Source of the DNA: a bacterium
Lineage (GTDB): Bacteria; Desulfobacterota; Binatia; DP-6
Assembly (NCBI GenBank): GCA_026129405.1
Contig: JAHCID010000002.1
Coordinates: 558,001-622,000 of the forward strand
DNA: 64,000 nt
Direction of reading: 5' to 3'
Positions 30,670 to 42,947 of the stretch are shown one piece after another. The position numbers were made by a program, and so were the translations under genes. The notes beneath the pieces were generated by a model, which had not been told where the DNA came from, ran no database searches, and saw only the letters and a program-made list of their open reading frames with translations. The stretch's first letter is position 1; the number at the start of each line of letters is the position of its first letter.

Positions 30670-30737
30670 GCGCGAGCGGCTAGCAGAGCGCCGTCGCGGC
30701 GGTCAACGCGCGGGGAGCGACCCGTCTAGGAGGGGCG

Positions 30738-31703
30738 TCAGCCGTCGCGGCGCCGCGCGAGCACCGCCGCCGTGAGCCGCAGGCCCTGGGCCGGTGTGCG
30801 CGGCCGCGCCTGCTTGGCGCGCGGCGCCGGATCGTCGCGGCGGGCGAGCGCGGAGCGCGAATCGGGCTCGTGCACGGGGCGGTGCATCGGCCGCGTGCGC
30901 AGCGCGCCCTGCGCGGCGAGCGCGATGCGCTCGCGCGCGATCGCGACGTACGCCGGCATGGTCTCCGCGCCCGCGGCGCGCCGGCCGTGCAGCACCGCGG
31001 CGCACGCCGTCGAGCCGACGCCGAGGTACGGATCGACGACGAGGTCGCCCGGCGCGGTCACCGCGAGCACGAAGCGCTCGACGAGCTCGACCGGGAACTG
31101 GCACGGATGGATCGTCTTCTCGACGTGGTTCGCCTTGACGTTCGGGAACACCCAGACGTCGCCGGGATTCTTGCCGGCCGGGTTGCCGGTGTAGGTGCCG
31201 GCGCGCGGCCCCTTCCAGGCGCGCTTGCCGGGGTACTTCTGCGGCACGCGCACCGGATCGAGGTCGAAGCGGTAGGGGTCGCCCTTGGTGAACCAGAGGA
31301 CCACCTCGTAGCGTCCAGAGAAGCGCCGCGTGCAGTGCAGCCCGTGCGCGAAGTGCCAGACGATGCGATTGCGCAACCGCAGGCAGTCGTGCGCCGTGAA
31401 GTGCGACCAGAGGACGAGGTCGAGCGGCAGCACGGCGCCGTCGGCGACGTGGTTGCCGATCTGCCAGCAGAGGCTGCCGCCCGGTGCCAGCACGCGGACG
31501 CACTCCGCGATCACCGCCGCCTGCTCCGCCGCCCAGGCGTCCAGGGGCCGGCGGCGACGCTCGTAGACCTTTGCGAGATTGTAGGGCGGCGAGGTGATGA
31601 CCAGCTGGGCACAGCCGTCGGGCATGGCTGCGAGCAGATGGCGGGTGTCGCCGGCGTGCAGGGAGACGTCCGCCTGGGCATCCCAGCCGTCGGCGATGCG
31701 CAT
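30738..31703 (-). CDS. beta-class site-specific DNA methyltransferase (orphan)
   Basis: A 321-residue DNA (N4-cytosine or N6-adenine) methyltransferase of the permuted beta class. Motif IV TSPPYN is at 37-42, VRVLAPGGSLCWQIGNHV follows, and motif I DPYLGVGSTACAA comes late, with GDLVVDPY before it and ARERIALAAQG after. The basic tail contains ARRDDPAPRAKQARPRT. No endonuclease is adjacent, so it is an orphan, possibly regulatory or defensive. ATG at 31703 is used; the frame is open 23 codons upstream but lacks family sequence. Confidence 0.87.
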   Translation of the reverse strand: MRIADGWDAQADVSLHAGDTRHLLAAMPDGCAQLVITSPPYNLAKVYERRRRPLDAWAAEQAAVIAECVRVLAPGGSLCWQIGNHVADGAVLPLDLVLWSHFTAHDCLRLRNRIVWHFAHGLHCTRRFSGRYEVVLWFTKGDPYRFDLDPVRVPQKYPGKRAWKGPRAGTYTGNPAGKNPGDVWVFPNVKANHVEKTIHPCQFPVELVERFVLAVTAPGDLVVDPYLGVGSTACAAVLHGRRAAGAETMPAYVAIARERIALAAQGALRTRPMHRPVHEPDSRSALARRDDPAPRAKQARPRTPAQGLRLTAAVLARRRDG

Positions 31704-31835
31704 GGGCCGCGCGTATAGCAGCCGGCCAATTGCCCGGCGAACGGCACGGCGGTTGCTTGTTGCGGCCCCCACGATCCCCCGGCAGCGTCGGGAGTGGGCG
31801 CCGCCGTGCCCCGGGCCTGCTCCGCCGTCACCGAA

Positions 31836-33656
<1,821 letters not shown>

Positions 33657-33734
33657 GCGACAGCCGCTGACGCTTCGCCTGCGGTAGCCATTGCGGGTGC
33701 AGGCCGGGGTCCGCTACTCCGGCAGACGCCCGTC

Positions 33735-36700
33735 ATGCTGACGCTCCACCAGGGCAATCGCCTCGAGGTGCTGGTCGACCGCCTCGCCGCGGTGCTGGCC
33801 GTCCCGCCCGACGACCCGCTCGCGCCCGAGCACGTCGTCGTCCAGAACGCCGGCATGGCGCGCTGGCTGTCGCTCGAGCTGGCGCGGCGGCACGGGGTGT
33901 GCGCGCACGTGCGCTTCGCCTTCCCGGCGGCGTTCCTCTGGGAGATGTGGCGGCGCGTGCTGCCGGACGTGCCCGCCCGCTCGCCGCTCGAGCCCGCGGT
34001 GGCGACGTGGCGGCTCTTCGGGCTCCTCGGCGGGCTCGAGCGCGACGCGACCTTCGCGCCGCTGCACGCCTGGATGGGCGACGACCCGGACGGCACGCGT
34101 CGCTTCGCGCTCGCCGGGCGGCTGGCGGAGCTCTACGACCAGTACGTCGTCTATCGGCCCGACTGGATGCGCGACTGGGAGGGCGGCGCCGACGCGCGCT
34201 GGCAGGCGGTGCTCTGGCGCCGGCTCGTGGCCGGAACCGACGGACGGCACGGCGCGCGGCTGGCGCAGGAGTTTCTCGCGGCCATGGCCGGCGCCGCCGC
34301 GGGCGACGCGCTGCCGGCCCGCGTCGCGCTGTTCGGCGTTCCGACCATGCCGCCGGCGCAGGTGCAGGCGTTCGCGGCGCTCGGGGCGCGGAGCGACGTC
34401 CACTGCTTCGTCCTGAACCCGTCGCGGGAGCACTGGGCCCACGTACTCTCGGCGCGCGCCATCGCCCATCTCGGCGGCGACGCCGAGGCGGAGCATCGCG
34501 AGAGCGGCAACGCGCTGCTCGCGTCGCTCGGGCAGCAGGGACGCGACGTCATCGACGAGCTGCAGACCCATGCGCCGCTGGACGACGACTGCTGGCGGGA
34601 GCCGGGCGAGGCGACGCTGCTCGAGGCCGTGCAGATGGACGTCCTGGAGCTGCGCGAGCGGCCCTGGGACGGGGGCGCGCGCACGCCCGTCGCCGCCGCC
34701 GACGACTCGATCCGCCTGCATGCCTGCCACGCGCCGATGCGCGAGGTCGAGGTGCTGCACGACCGCTTGCTCGCGCTCTTCGACGCCCACCCGGAGCTGT
34801 GCCCCGCCGACGTCGTGGTGATGACCCCCGACGTCGGCACCTACGCACCCTGCATCGAGGCGGTGTTCGGCACGGCGCCGCCCGAGCGCTGGATCCCGTT
34901 CTCCATCGCCGACCGCAGCGTGCGCGCGGAGAGCCCGCTGATCGAGGCGTTCCTGCGCCTCGTCGACCTGCCGGATGGCCGCTGGGACGCCACCGGCCTG
35001 CTCGCGCTGCTCGACGTCCCGGCGCTGCGCCGGCGCTTCGGGCTGGACGAGGCCGATCTGCCGCAGGTCCAGCGCTGGGTGCGCGAGGCCGGCATCCGCT
35101 GGGGCATCGACGCGGCCGGGCGCGCGCAGCTGGGGCTGCCGCCGACGGCCGAGCACACCTGGCGTTTCGGGCTCGATCGGCTGCTGCTCGGCTGGGCGTT
35201 GCCGGGCCGCAACCGCCGGCTCGACGGCGACGTCCTGCCCCTCGACGAGATCGAGGGCTCCGCCGCTCGCGCCCTCGGCGGCCTCGCCGCGTTCGCGGAC
35301 GCCGCCTTCGGGCTCGACGCCCGCCTGCGTGCCCCGCGGCCGCCGGCGGCGTGGGCGGCCGAGCTGCTCGCGCTGCTGGACGACTTCTTCGCGCCCGGTG
35401 CGGACGACGACGAGGCCGTCGCCGCGGCTCGCGACGCCTGTGCCGCGTTCGCCGAGGCCGCGCAGGCGGCGGGCGCCGACGCGCCCGTGTCGCGCGCGCT
35501 GGTGCGTGCCGAGCTCCAGCGCGCGCTCGAGCAGAGCCGGCCGCGCGGGCGCTTCCTCACCGGCGGCGTCACGGTCTGCGCGATGGTGCCGATGCGCAGC
35601 ATCCCGTTCCCGGTCGTGTGCCTGCTCGGGCTCGACATCGGCAGCTTCCCGCGCACGCGGCGGGCGCCGGGCTTCGACCTCATGGCCGACGACCATCGCC
35701 GCGGGGATCGCTCGCGTCGGGCCGACGATCGCTGGCTGTTCCTCGAAGCGATCCTGTCCGCGCGGCGCTGTCTCCATCTCAGCTGGGTCGGACGCGGCAT
35801 CCGCGACAACGCCGAGATCCCACCCTCGGTCGTCGTGAGCGAGCTGCTCGAGGTCCTCGAGCGCGGCTTCGCGCCCACCGCGCCCGGCTGCCGCACGCTG
35901 CGCGAGCAGGTCGTCGTCGAGCATCCGCTGCAGCCGTTCAGCCGCCGCTACTTCGGCGGCGACGACGCGCGCCTGGCGAGCTACTCGACCGAGCTGTGCG
36001 AGGCCAGCCGTACGCTGCGGACGACGGCGCGCGCGTCGGGCCCGCTGCTCGAGGCGCCCTTGCCGGCGCCGCCGGCGGAGGACGTCGGGCTCGATCGGCT
36101 GGTCGACTTCCTCGCCCATCCGACGCGGGACTTCCTGCGCGAGCGGCTGCGGCTGCGGGTCGCGGGCGACGACGCCGGTCTCGACGACCGCGAGCCGTTC
36201 GGCCTCGACGGCCTCGGCGCCTGGACCGCCCGCACCGAGCTGCTCGCGCTCCGCCGCGACGGCGTCGATCCCGACGCCGCCGAGCGGCTGCTGCGCGCGC
36301 GCGGGATGCTGCCGCACGGGGAGATGGGCCGGGCGGCGTTCCGGGGCGCGGCCCGCGAGGTGGAGGCGTTCCACCGCCGCCTCGAGGACGCCGGCGCGGT
36401 CGGCGCCGGCGTGTCCGTGCCCGTCGCCCACGCGCTCGCCGACGGCACGCGTCTCGCGGGCATCGTTCCCGGCGTGTTCGCCGGCGGCCTGATCGAGTGG
36501 CGCATGGGCGGCCTGCGCGCGCGCGATCTGCTCGGCCTCTGGGTGCGCCACCTGGCGCTGCAGGCGGACGGCAAGGGCGGCGCGCGCAGCCTGTGGCTCG
36601 GCGGCTCGCGCGACGTCGAGGCCGTCGTGCTCCACCGCGTCGCGCATCCCGGCGCGCTGCTCGCGGAGCTGGTCGCGCTCTACCGGCGCGGGCGGTGCGA

Positions 36701-36950
36701 GCTGCTGCGGCTCTTCCCCGAGAGCGCATACGCCTACCAGGAGCAGCTGCCGAGGGGCGAGCGGCAGGCGTGGTGGGCGGCGGTCGAGTGCTGGGAGGGC
36801 AACGAGTATCGGCCGGGAGCAGGCGAGTCCGAGAACGCGTGGAACGTGCTCGCGTGGCGCGACACCGATCCGCTGGACGCGGAGTTCAGCGCGCTGGCGC
36901 GCCGGGTGTTCGAGCCGCTGCTCGCGGCCATGAAGGGGACCGCGGCGTGA
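33735..36950 (+). CDS. recC: exodeoxyribonuclease V gamma chain RecC
   Basis: A 1,071-residue RecC. Begins MLTLHQGNRLEVLVDRLAAV, continues with VVQNAGMARWLSLELARRHG and FAFPAAFLWEMWRRVLPD, AELYDQYVVYRPDWMRDWEG, SPLIEAFLRLVDLPDGRWD, then VVCLLGLDIGSFPRTRRAPG FDLM and SFVGRGIRDN-like ISWVGRGIRDNAEIPPSVVV segments. It is the inactive helicase/nuclease scaffold that recognises Chi in RecBCD. The recB GTG overlaps the recC stop by four bases. Near its C-terminus DTDPLDAEFSALARRVFEPL matches the family end. Confidence 0.95.
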   Translation: MLTLHQGNRLEVLVDRLAAVLAVPPDDPLAPEHVVVQNAGMARWLSLELARRHGVCAHVRFAFPAAFLWEMWRRVLPDVPARSPLEPAVATWRLFGLLGGLERDATFAPLHAWMGDDPDGTRRFALAGRLAELYDQYVVYRPDWMRDWEGGADARWQAVLWRRLVAGTDGRHGARLAQEFLAAMAGAAAGDALPARVALFGVPTMPPAQVQAFAALGARSDVHCFVLNPSREHWAHVLSARAIAHLGGDAEAEHRESGNALLASLGQQGRDVIDELQTHAPLDDDCWREPGEATLLEAVQMDVLELRERPWDGGARTPVAAADDSIRLHACHAPMREVEVLHDRLLALFDAHPELCPADVVVMTPDVGTYAPCIEAVFGTAPPERWIPFSIADRSVRAESPLIEAFLRLVDLPDGRWDATGLLALLDVPALRRRFGLDEADLPQVQRWVREAGIRWGIDAAGRAQLGLPPTAEHTWRFGLDRLLLGWALPGRNRRLDGDVLPLDEIEGSAARALGGLAAFADAAFGLDARLRAPRPPAAWAAELLALLDDFFAPGADDDEAVAAARDACAAFAEAAQAAGADAPVSRALVRAELQRALEQSRPRGRFLTGGVTVCAMVPMRSIPFPVVCLLGLDIGSFPRTRRAPGFDLMADDHRRGDRSRRADDRWLFLEAILSARRCLHLSWVGRGIRDNAEIPPSVVVSELLEVLERGFAPTAPGCRTLREQVVVEHPLQPFSRRYFGGDDARLASYSTELCEASRTLRTTARASGPLLEAPLPAPPAEDVGLDRLVDFLAHPTRDFLRERLRLRVAGDDAGLDDREPFGLDGLGAWTARTELLALRRDGVDPDAAERLLRARGMLPHGEMGRAAFRGAAREVEAFHRRLEDAGAVGAGVSVPVAHALADGTRLAGIVPGVFAGGLIEWRMGGLRARDLLGLWVRHLALQADGKGGARSLWLGGSRDVEAVVLHRVAHPGALLAELVALYRRGRCELLRLFPESAYAYQEQLPRGERQAWWAAVECWEGNEYRPGAGESENAWNVLAWRDTDPLDAEFSALARRVFEPLLAAMKGTAA

Positions 36951-39900
36951 GCGCCGCCGAGTCGCCGTTCGATCCGCTCGCGGTCGCGCTCGAGGGGCAG
37001 ACCGTCGTCGAGGCCAGCGCCGGCACGGGCAAGACCTACACGCTCGGCCAGCTCTACCTGCGCCTCGTTCTCGAGCGCGGGTTGGCGCCGAAGGACATCC
37101 TCGTCGTCACCTACACGGTGGCCGCCACCGAGGATCTGCGTCGCAAGCTGCGCGAGCGTCTGGTCGCCGCCCAGCCGGTGCTGGCGGGCGACGCCGAGCC
37201 CGATCCGTTCCTCGCCGGCCTCCTCGCGCGCCTCCCCGATCGGGCCGCGGCCGCGGCGGCGCTGGCGCGCGCGCTGACCACGCTCGACGAAGCGGCCATC
37301 CACACGATCCACGGCTTCTGCCAGCGCATCCTCGCCGACCACGCCTTCGAGAGCGGGCAGCCGTTCGACGGCGACATCCTGCCCGACGAAGCCGAGCTCG
37401 TGCAGGAGGTGGTCGACGACCACTGGCGCCGGGCGGTGGCGGAGGCGTCGCCGCCGTTCGCGGACTACCTGCTCGAGAAGCGCGAAGGCCCCGATCGCCT
37501 GCTGGAGCACCTCGGCGCGCATCTCGGCCGGACCGACGTGCGGGTCCTGGCGCCCGAGGTGCCGGCGCCGGCCGCCGAGGTCGAGGCGCGCCATGCGGCG
37601 GCCTGGCGCGACGCGCGTGCCCTCTGGCTGGCGGAGCGCGCGACCATCGAGGCGCGCCTCGTCGCGGCCGTGCAGACGAAGCAGCTGAGCGGCGTGCGCT
37701 ACAAGCTCGGGTCGCTGCCCGGCTGGTTCGAGCTCGTGAACGGCTACTTCGCGTCCGAGACCCCACGCATCGCCGCGCTGGCGCCGCTCGACAAGCTGCG
37801 CGCCGACCGCCTGCGCGAGGGCAGGAACAAGAGCGGCACGCCGCCGGCGCATGCGTTCTTCGACGTCGTCGAGACGCTCGAGACCGCCGGCGCCCAGCTG
37901 CGCGATGGCTACGAGGCCCGGCGGCTGGCGCTGCGGCGCGCGCTGCTCGAGGCGGCGCCCGAGGCGCTGGCGCAGCGCAAGCGCCGGCGCGGCCTCCTCT
38001 CCTACGACGACCTCCTGCGCCGGGTGGCGGCGGCGCTCGACGCGCCCGGCGGCGCGGCGCTCGCCGCCACGGTGCGGCGGCGCTGGCGGGCGGCGCTGGT
38101 CGACGAATTCCAGGACACCGACCCGGTGCAGTACGCGATCCTCCGCCGCGTCTGGGGCGACGGCGGCGGGCCGCTCGTGCTCGTCGGCGATCCGAAGCAG
38201 GCGATCTACGCGTTCCGCGGCGCCGATCTCTACGCCTATCTGCGCGCCCGCGCCGAGGCCACGGCGCGCTGGCCGCTCGACCGCAACTGGCGCTCGGATG
38301 CGCCGCTGCTCGCCGCGGTCAACGCGATCTTCCGTCGCGCCGAGCGGCCGTTCCTGCTCGACGACGTGGAGTTCCGCGCGGCGCAGCCCGCCGATCGCGG
38401 CGACCGCAAGCGCCTCGTCGTCCCGGACGACGCCGCGCCGTTCACGGTCTGGTTCCTCGGCCGCGAGCCCGGCGGTCCGAAGGTGGTCCCGAAGCCGCAG
38501 GCGCGCCTGCGTGCCGCCGCCGCGACCGCGGCCGAGATCGCTCGCCTGCTGCGCGCCGCCGCCGCCGGTACGGCGACGTACGACGGACGGCCGCTCGCCG
38601 GCGGCGACGTCGCCGTCCTCGTGCGCACGCATCGCGAGGGACGGCTGGTGCGCGACGCGCTGCTCGGTCTCGGCATCCCGAGCGTCCAGCACGCGCAGGA
38701 CAGCGTGCTCGCCTCGCGCGAGGCGCGCGAGCTCGAGCTGGTGCTGCGTGCCGCCGCGGACCCCGGCGCCGAGGGCGCCGTGCGGGCGGCGCTCGCCACC
38801 GAGATGCTGGGGCGGTCGGGCGCCGAGCTGGAGCGCGTCGCCGGCGACGAGGCGGCGTGGTCGACGATCCTGCTGCGCTTCCAGGGCTGGCGGCAGCGGT
38901 GGCGCGAGAAGGGCTTCGTACAGATGTTCCGCGCGCTGCTCGCCGACGAGCAGGTGGCGCCGCGCCTGCTCGCGTTCGGCGACGGCGAGCGGCGCCTCAC
39001 CAACGTCCTCCACCTCGGCGAGCTGCTCCAGGAGGCCGCGAGCACGCGACCGGGCGGGCCCGAGGCGCTGGTCGCCTGGATGGCGGAGCGGCGTGCCGGC
39101 GGGCGGGTCGAGAGCGACGAGCACCAGCTGCGCCTCGAGAGCGACGAGCATCTCGTCCGCATCGTCACCATCCACAAGAGCAAGGGCCTCGAGTATCCGA
39201 TCGTCTTCTGCCCGTTCGTGTGGGACGGCCGGCTGATGAGCGACCAGCTGCCGGACGTCGTGCACCACGACGCCGAGCGCCGGCGCTGCCTCTCGCTCGG
39301 CGTGAAGCGGGGCAACGACGACCCGGCGCGCGAAGCCGCGCGCACCGAGGAGCTGGCCGAGCGGCTGCGGCTCCTCTACGTCGCGCTCACGCGCGCCGAG
39401 CACCGCTGCACCATCGTGTGGGGCGGCGCCGGCGACGCGGGGTTCTCGGCGCTGGCCTGGCTGCTCGGCGATCCGGCGCGCGACGACGACAAGGTCGCCG
39501 CCCGCGCCTCCGCCTTCCGCGAGCGGTCCGACGCCGATCTGCGCGCGGATCTCGATCGGCTCGTGCGCGCCTCGGACGGCGCGATCCGCGTCGTGCCGCT
39601 GCCCGACGGCCGCGGCGAGCGCCTGCCGAGCGACGCCGTCGACGCGGCGGCGCTCGCCCCCCGCCGCCTGGTGCGTCCGGTGCCGGCGTCGTGGGCGATC
39701 ACGAGCTTCACCACCCTGGCCGCCGGCCGGCGCGACGAAGGCCCCGACCACGACGCCGACCCCGGCGCCGTCGTCGCGCCGGCGCCGCCGGACGTGTTCC
39801 CGCCCGGCGCGGCGGCGGGCCGGTGCCTGCACGGCGTGCTGGAGCACCTCGTGCCCGAGACGGCGGGAGCCGACGCCCGGCGCGCCGTCGTTCGCCGGCA

Positions 39901-40516
39901 GCTGCAAGCGCACGGCTTCGCGCCGGCATGGGAGGACGCGGTGCTCGGCCTCGCCGAACGCGCGCTGGCGACGCCGCTCGACGCCGCCGGGCGGGTGCGC
40001 GTCGGCGGCGTACCGGCGCGCGAGCGGCTGGCGGAGCTGGAGTTCACCTACCGGCTCGGCCGCTTCGACGTCGGCGGCCTGCGTGCGCTGCTGCGCGCCC
40101 ATCCCCTGGGCGGCGGCGCCTTCGACGAGGCGGCGCGCGGGCTGCGCTTCGACGCCGTCGCGGGCTTCCTGCGCGGCTACGTCGATCTCCTGTTCCGTGC
40201 CGACGGCCGCTGGTGGCTGCTCGACTGGAAGTCGAACTGGCTCGGGCCGTCGCCCGACGACTACACGCCCGCGCGCCTCGCCGGGGTGATGGCGCGCGAG
40301 GCCTACTGGCTCCAATACCTCGTCTACGCCGTCGTCGCGCGGCGCTTCCTCGCGCGGCGCGTGCCCGGATTCGACTGGGAGCGCGACTTCGGCGGCGTCT
40401 TCTACGTCTTCCTGCGCGGCCTCGAGCCGGCGCGTGGGGCGGCGTGCGGCGTGTTCCACGATCGCCCGTCGGCGGCGTTGGTCGAGGCGCTCGACGCCTG
40501 GATGGGCGGCGCATGA
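36947..40516 (+). CDS. recB: exodeoxyribonuclease V beta chain RecB
   Basis: A 1,189-residue RecB: 3'-5' helicase plus nuclease of RecBCD. Walker A EASAGTGKTYTLGQLYLRLV (residue ~20), TIHGFCQRILADHAFE, the DEAD-like VDEFQDTDPVQYAIL, GDPKQAIYAFRGADLYAYL, RNWRSD, the late TIHKSKGLEYPIVFCPFVW and LRLLYVALTRAEHR, and the C-terminal nuclease motif GYVDLLFRADGRWWLLDWKS. Starts with GTG at 36947 (GTGA overlap); recD starts inside its stop. It repairs double-strand breaks and degrades linear DNA. Confidence 0.96.
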   Translation: MSAAESPFDPLAVALEGQTVVEASAGTGKTYTLGQLYLRLVLERGLAPKDILVVTYTVAATEDLRRKLRERLVAAQPVLAGDAEPDPFLAGLLARLPDRAAAAAALARALTTLDEAAIHTIHGFCQRILADHAFESGQPFDGDILPDEAELVQEVVDDHWRRAVAEASPPFADYLLEKREGPDRLLEHLGAHLGRTDVRVLAPEVPAPAAEVEARHAAAWRDARALWLAERATIEARLVAAVQTKQLSGVRYKLGSLPGWFELVNGYFASETPRIAALAPLDKLRADRLREGRNKSGTPPAHAFFDVVETLETAGAQLRDGYEARRLALRRALLEAAPEALAQRKRRRGLLSYDDLLRRVAAALDAPGGAALAATVRRRWRAALVDEFQDTDPVQYAILRRVWGDGGGPLVLVGDPKQAIYAFRGADLYAYLRARAEATARWPLDRNWRSDAPLLAAVNAIFRRAERPFLLDDVEFRAAQPADRGDRKRLVVPDDAAPFTVWFLGREPGGPKVVPKPQARLRAAAATAAEIARLLRAAAAGTATYDGRPLAGGDVAVLVRTHREGRLVRDALLGLGIPSVQHAQDSVLASREARELELVLRAAADPGAEGAVRAALATEMLGRSGAELERVAGDEAAWSTILLRFQGWRQRWREKGFVQMFRALLADEQVAPRLLAFGDGERRLTNVLHLGELLQEAASTRPGGPEALVAWMAERRAGGRVESDEHQLRLESDEHLVRIVTIHKSKGLEYPIVFCPFVWDGRLMSDQLPDVVHHDAERRRCLSLGVKRGNDDPAREAARTEELAERLRLLYVALTRAEHRCTIVWGGAGDAGFSALAWLLGDPARDDDKVAARASAFRERSDADLRADLDRLVRASDGAIRVVPLPDGRGERLPSDAVDAAALAPRRLVRPVPASWAITSFTTLAAGRRDEGPDHDADPGAVVAPAPPDVFPPGAAAGRCLHGVLEHLVPETAGADARRAVVRRQLQAHGFAPAWEDAVLGLAERALATPLDAAGRVRVGGVPARERLAELEFTYRLGRFDVGGLRALLRAHPLGGGAFDEAARGLRFDAVAGFLRGYVDLLFRADGRWWLLDWKSNWLGPSPDDYTPARLAGVMAREAYWLQYLVYAVVARRFLARRVPGFDWERDFGGVFYVFLRGLEPARGAACGVFHDRPSAALVEALDAWMGGA

Positions 40517-42329
40517 GCGCGGTGCTGGACGCCCTCGCCGCCGCGGGCGTGATCGACGCCCTCGACGTCCACTTCGCGCGGCTGCTCGATCGTCGCGCCG
40601 TCGTGGGGGGGGAGCCGCTCCTCCTCGCCGCCGCGCTCGCGAGCCGGCGCACGGGCGACGGCCACGTCTGCCTCGAGCTGTCGACCGTGGCCGGCCGCCC
40701 GCTCGCACCCGACGGACCGACGCCGCCGCCCCTCGCGACTTGGACGGCGGCGCTGCATGCGAGCGGCGTCGTCGGCCGTCCGGGCGAGGCGCGGCCGCTC
40801 GTGCTCGACGCGGCCGACCGGCTCTACCTGTGGCGCTACTGGGACTACGAGCAGCGGGTGGCGCGCGGCCTGCGCGCCCGCGCCGTCGAGCTGCCGACCG
40901 CGCCGGCCGACGCGGCCGTCGCCCGCGACCTGGCGGCGCTCTTCCGCCGCCGGCCGGCGTCGCGCCGCCCGACTGGCAGCGCGTGGCGGCGGCCACGGCC
41001 GTCCTGCGCGGCCTCTGCGTCATCTCCGGCGGGCCCGGCACCGGCAAGACGTCGACCGTGGTGCGGCTGCTGGCGTTGCTCGCGCTGCACGCGGCGACGC
41101 CGCTGCGCATGGCGCTCGCGGCCCCCACCGGCAAGGCGGCGGCGCGCCTGCAGGAGGCGGTCGCGGCCGCCCGCGACGGCTTGCCGGTGCCGCCCGAGAT
41201 CCTGGCCGCGCTGCCGGCGACCGCGTCAACCGTGCATCGGCTGCTCGGCCCGATCCCCGACTCGGTCTTCTTCCGTCATCACGCCGATAACCCGCTGCCG
41301 CACGACGTCGTCGTGGTCGACGAGGCGTCGATGGTCGACCTCGCGCTGATGGCGAAGCTGGTCGATGCGCTGCGGCCGGCCGCGCGTCTCGTGCTCCTCG
41401 GCGACAAGGACCAGCTCGCGTCGGTCGAGGCGGGGGCGGTGCTGGGCGACGTCTGCGGCCCCGTGCCGGGTCCGGCGGACGCACTGCGCGCACGCCTGGA
41501 GGCCCTCGCCGGCGCCCCCTTGCCGCCGAGCACGCCGTCGCGCTCGCCGCTGCGCGACTCGGTCGTCGTGCTGCGCCACAGCCATCGCTTCCCCGCCACG
41601 AGCGGCATCGGCCGCCTCGCCGCGACCGTCAACGCCGGCGACGCCGCCGGCGCGCTCGCGCTGCTGCGCACCGGCGCGGACGACGTCGCCTGGCGCGCCG
41701 TCGACGGCGTCGCGGGGCTGCGCGACGCGCTCGCCGGCGCGGCCGTCGAGGGATTCGTCCCGTATCTCGACCTCGTCCGTGCCGGGGCGCCGCGCGAGGC
41801 GATCGCCGCGGCGTTCGGTACGTTCCGCGTCCTGTGCGCGCACCGCGACGGCCCCGGGGGCGTCACCCTGCTGAACGCCGACGTCGAGGCGCGCCTCGCG
41901 GACCGCGGCATCGCCTCGCAACGCGGCCCCTGGTACGCGGGCCGCCCGATCATGGTGACGCGCAACGATCCCGCCCAGCATCTCTTCAACGGCGACGTCG
42001 GCGTGGCGCTGCCGGACGACGACGGCACGCTGCGCGTCTGGTTCCCGACGCCGCAGGGCCTGCGCCCCGTTTCCCCCGCCCGCCTGCCCGAGCACGAGAC
42101 CGTCTGGGCCCTCACCGTCCACAAGAGCCAGGGCTCCGAGTTCGATCGCGTCCTCCTCGCGCTGCCCGCCGCCCCGTCGCGGGTGACGACGCGCGAGCTG
42201 CTCTATACGGCGATCACGCGGGCGCGGAGCCGGGTCGCGATCTGGGGCAGCGCCGCGGTGCTCGCCGCGGCGATCGAGCGGCGGCTCGAGCGGTCATCGG
42301 GCCTGCGCGACGCGCTGTGGGGCGCGTAG
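40513..42329 (+). CDS. recD: exodeoxyribonuclease V alpha chain RecD, one frameshift
   Basis: A RecD of about 605 residues if one base is restored. The start ATG at 40513 overlaps the recB stop (ATGA). Frame one gives MSAVLDALAAAGVIDALDVH, LYLWRYWDYEQRVARGLRA and LAALFRRRPAS; frame two picks up at DWQRVAAATAVLRGLCVISG with Walker A GGPGTGKTST, LAAPTGKAAARLQEAV, VVDEASMVDLALMAKLVDAL, LGDKDQLASVEAGAVLGD, FIVTRNDP-type motif MVTRNDPAQHLFNGDVGV and LTVHKSQGSEFDRVLLALP. The shift falls at the C run 40968-40970, where one missing C would restore the frame. RecD is the 5'-3' helicase of RecBCD. Loss by sequencing error is likely because recC and recB are intact. Confidence 0.93.
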
Positions 42330-42947
42330 GCGCGTCCACTCGCCGTTCCCTCGCTGCATCAGCTTCGGCCAGACACGGGCAGGCTCGGTCGCGAAGACGA
42401 TCTCGGCGGTCGCGGGCATGAGCGACCAGTCGCCGCGCGCGAGCTCGGTCTCGAGCTGGCCCGGCGCCCAGCCGGCATGCCCGGCGAAGGCCCGCAGGCG
42501 ATCGGCGGGGACGTCGCTGGCGAGGGCCCGCTCGAACGCCACGCGGCTGGTCAGCATGCGGACGTCCGCGAACAGCGGCTCGGTGTCGGCGACGTTCTTC
42601 GGGTGGCGGATCAGCGTCAGCAGCGAGGTGGTCAGGATCGGGCCGCCGCGCCAGAGCCTGTCCCGGCGGTGTGTGACGTCGGGGAGGATCTTCGCGAGCG
42701 TGACGTCGAGCGGCTGGTTCACGATGACGCCCATCGAGCCGTCCTCGGCGTCGTGGGAGACGAGCAGCACGACGCTGCGGGCGAACGGCGGATCCTGGAG
42801 GCTCTGGGCGGCGACGAGCAGCTTGCCGCGGGCGGGGCGCTCGCTCTGCGGTCCGGTCGTGACGCGGCCGAGCCACGGATCGCCGCTCGCGACGGGCAGG
42901 GCGCTAAGGAGCAGCGCGAGTAGCAAGCTCGACGAGCCCACGAGCAA
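42294..42947 (-). CDS. YqgE/AlgH family protein with signal peptide
   Basis: A 217-residue AlgH/UPF0301 protein: GKLLVAAQSLQDPPFARSVV LL-type start, SMGVIVNQPLD, WRGGPILTTSLL, FAGHAGWAPGQLETELARGD and WSLMPATAEIVF. Unlike usual cytoplasmic members it has an N-terminal hydrophobic segment (SSLLLALLLSALPVASG) that looks like a signal peptide. The start is TTG at 42947 or GTG at 42941. Family function is unclear. Its end overlaps the convergent recD end by 36 bases. Confidence 0.85.
   Translation of the reverse strand: MLVGSSSLLLALLLSALPVASGDPWLGRVTTGPQSERPARGKLLVAAQSLQDPPFARSVVLLVSHDAEDGSMGVIVNQPLDVTLAKILPDVTHRRDRLWRGGPILTTSLLTLIRHPKNVADTEPLFADVRMLTSRVAFERALASDVPADRLRAFAGHAGWAPGQLETELARGDWSLMPATAEIVFATEPARVWPKLMQRGNGEWTRLRAPQRVAQAR

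Noticed and set aside
36734-41134. A 1,466-codon minus-strand open frame opposite recB
   Set aside because: Arg/Ala/Gly-rich antisense shadow with no domain; recB on plus has complete motifs.
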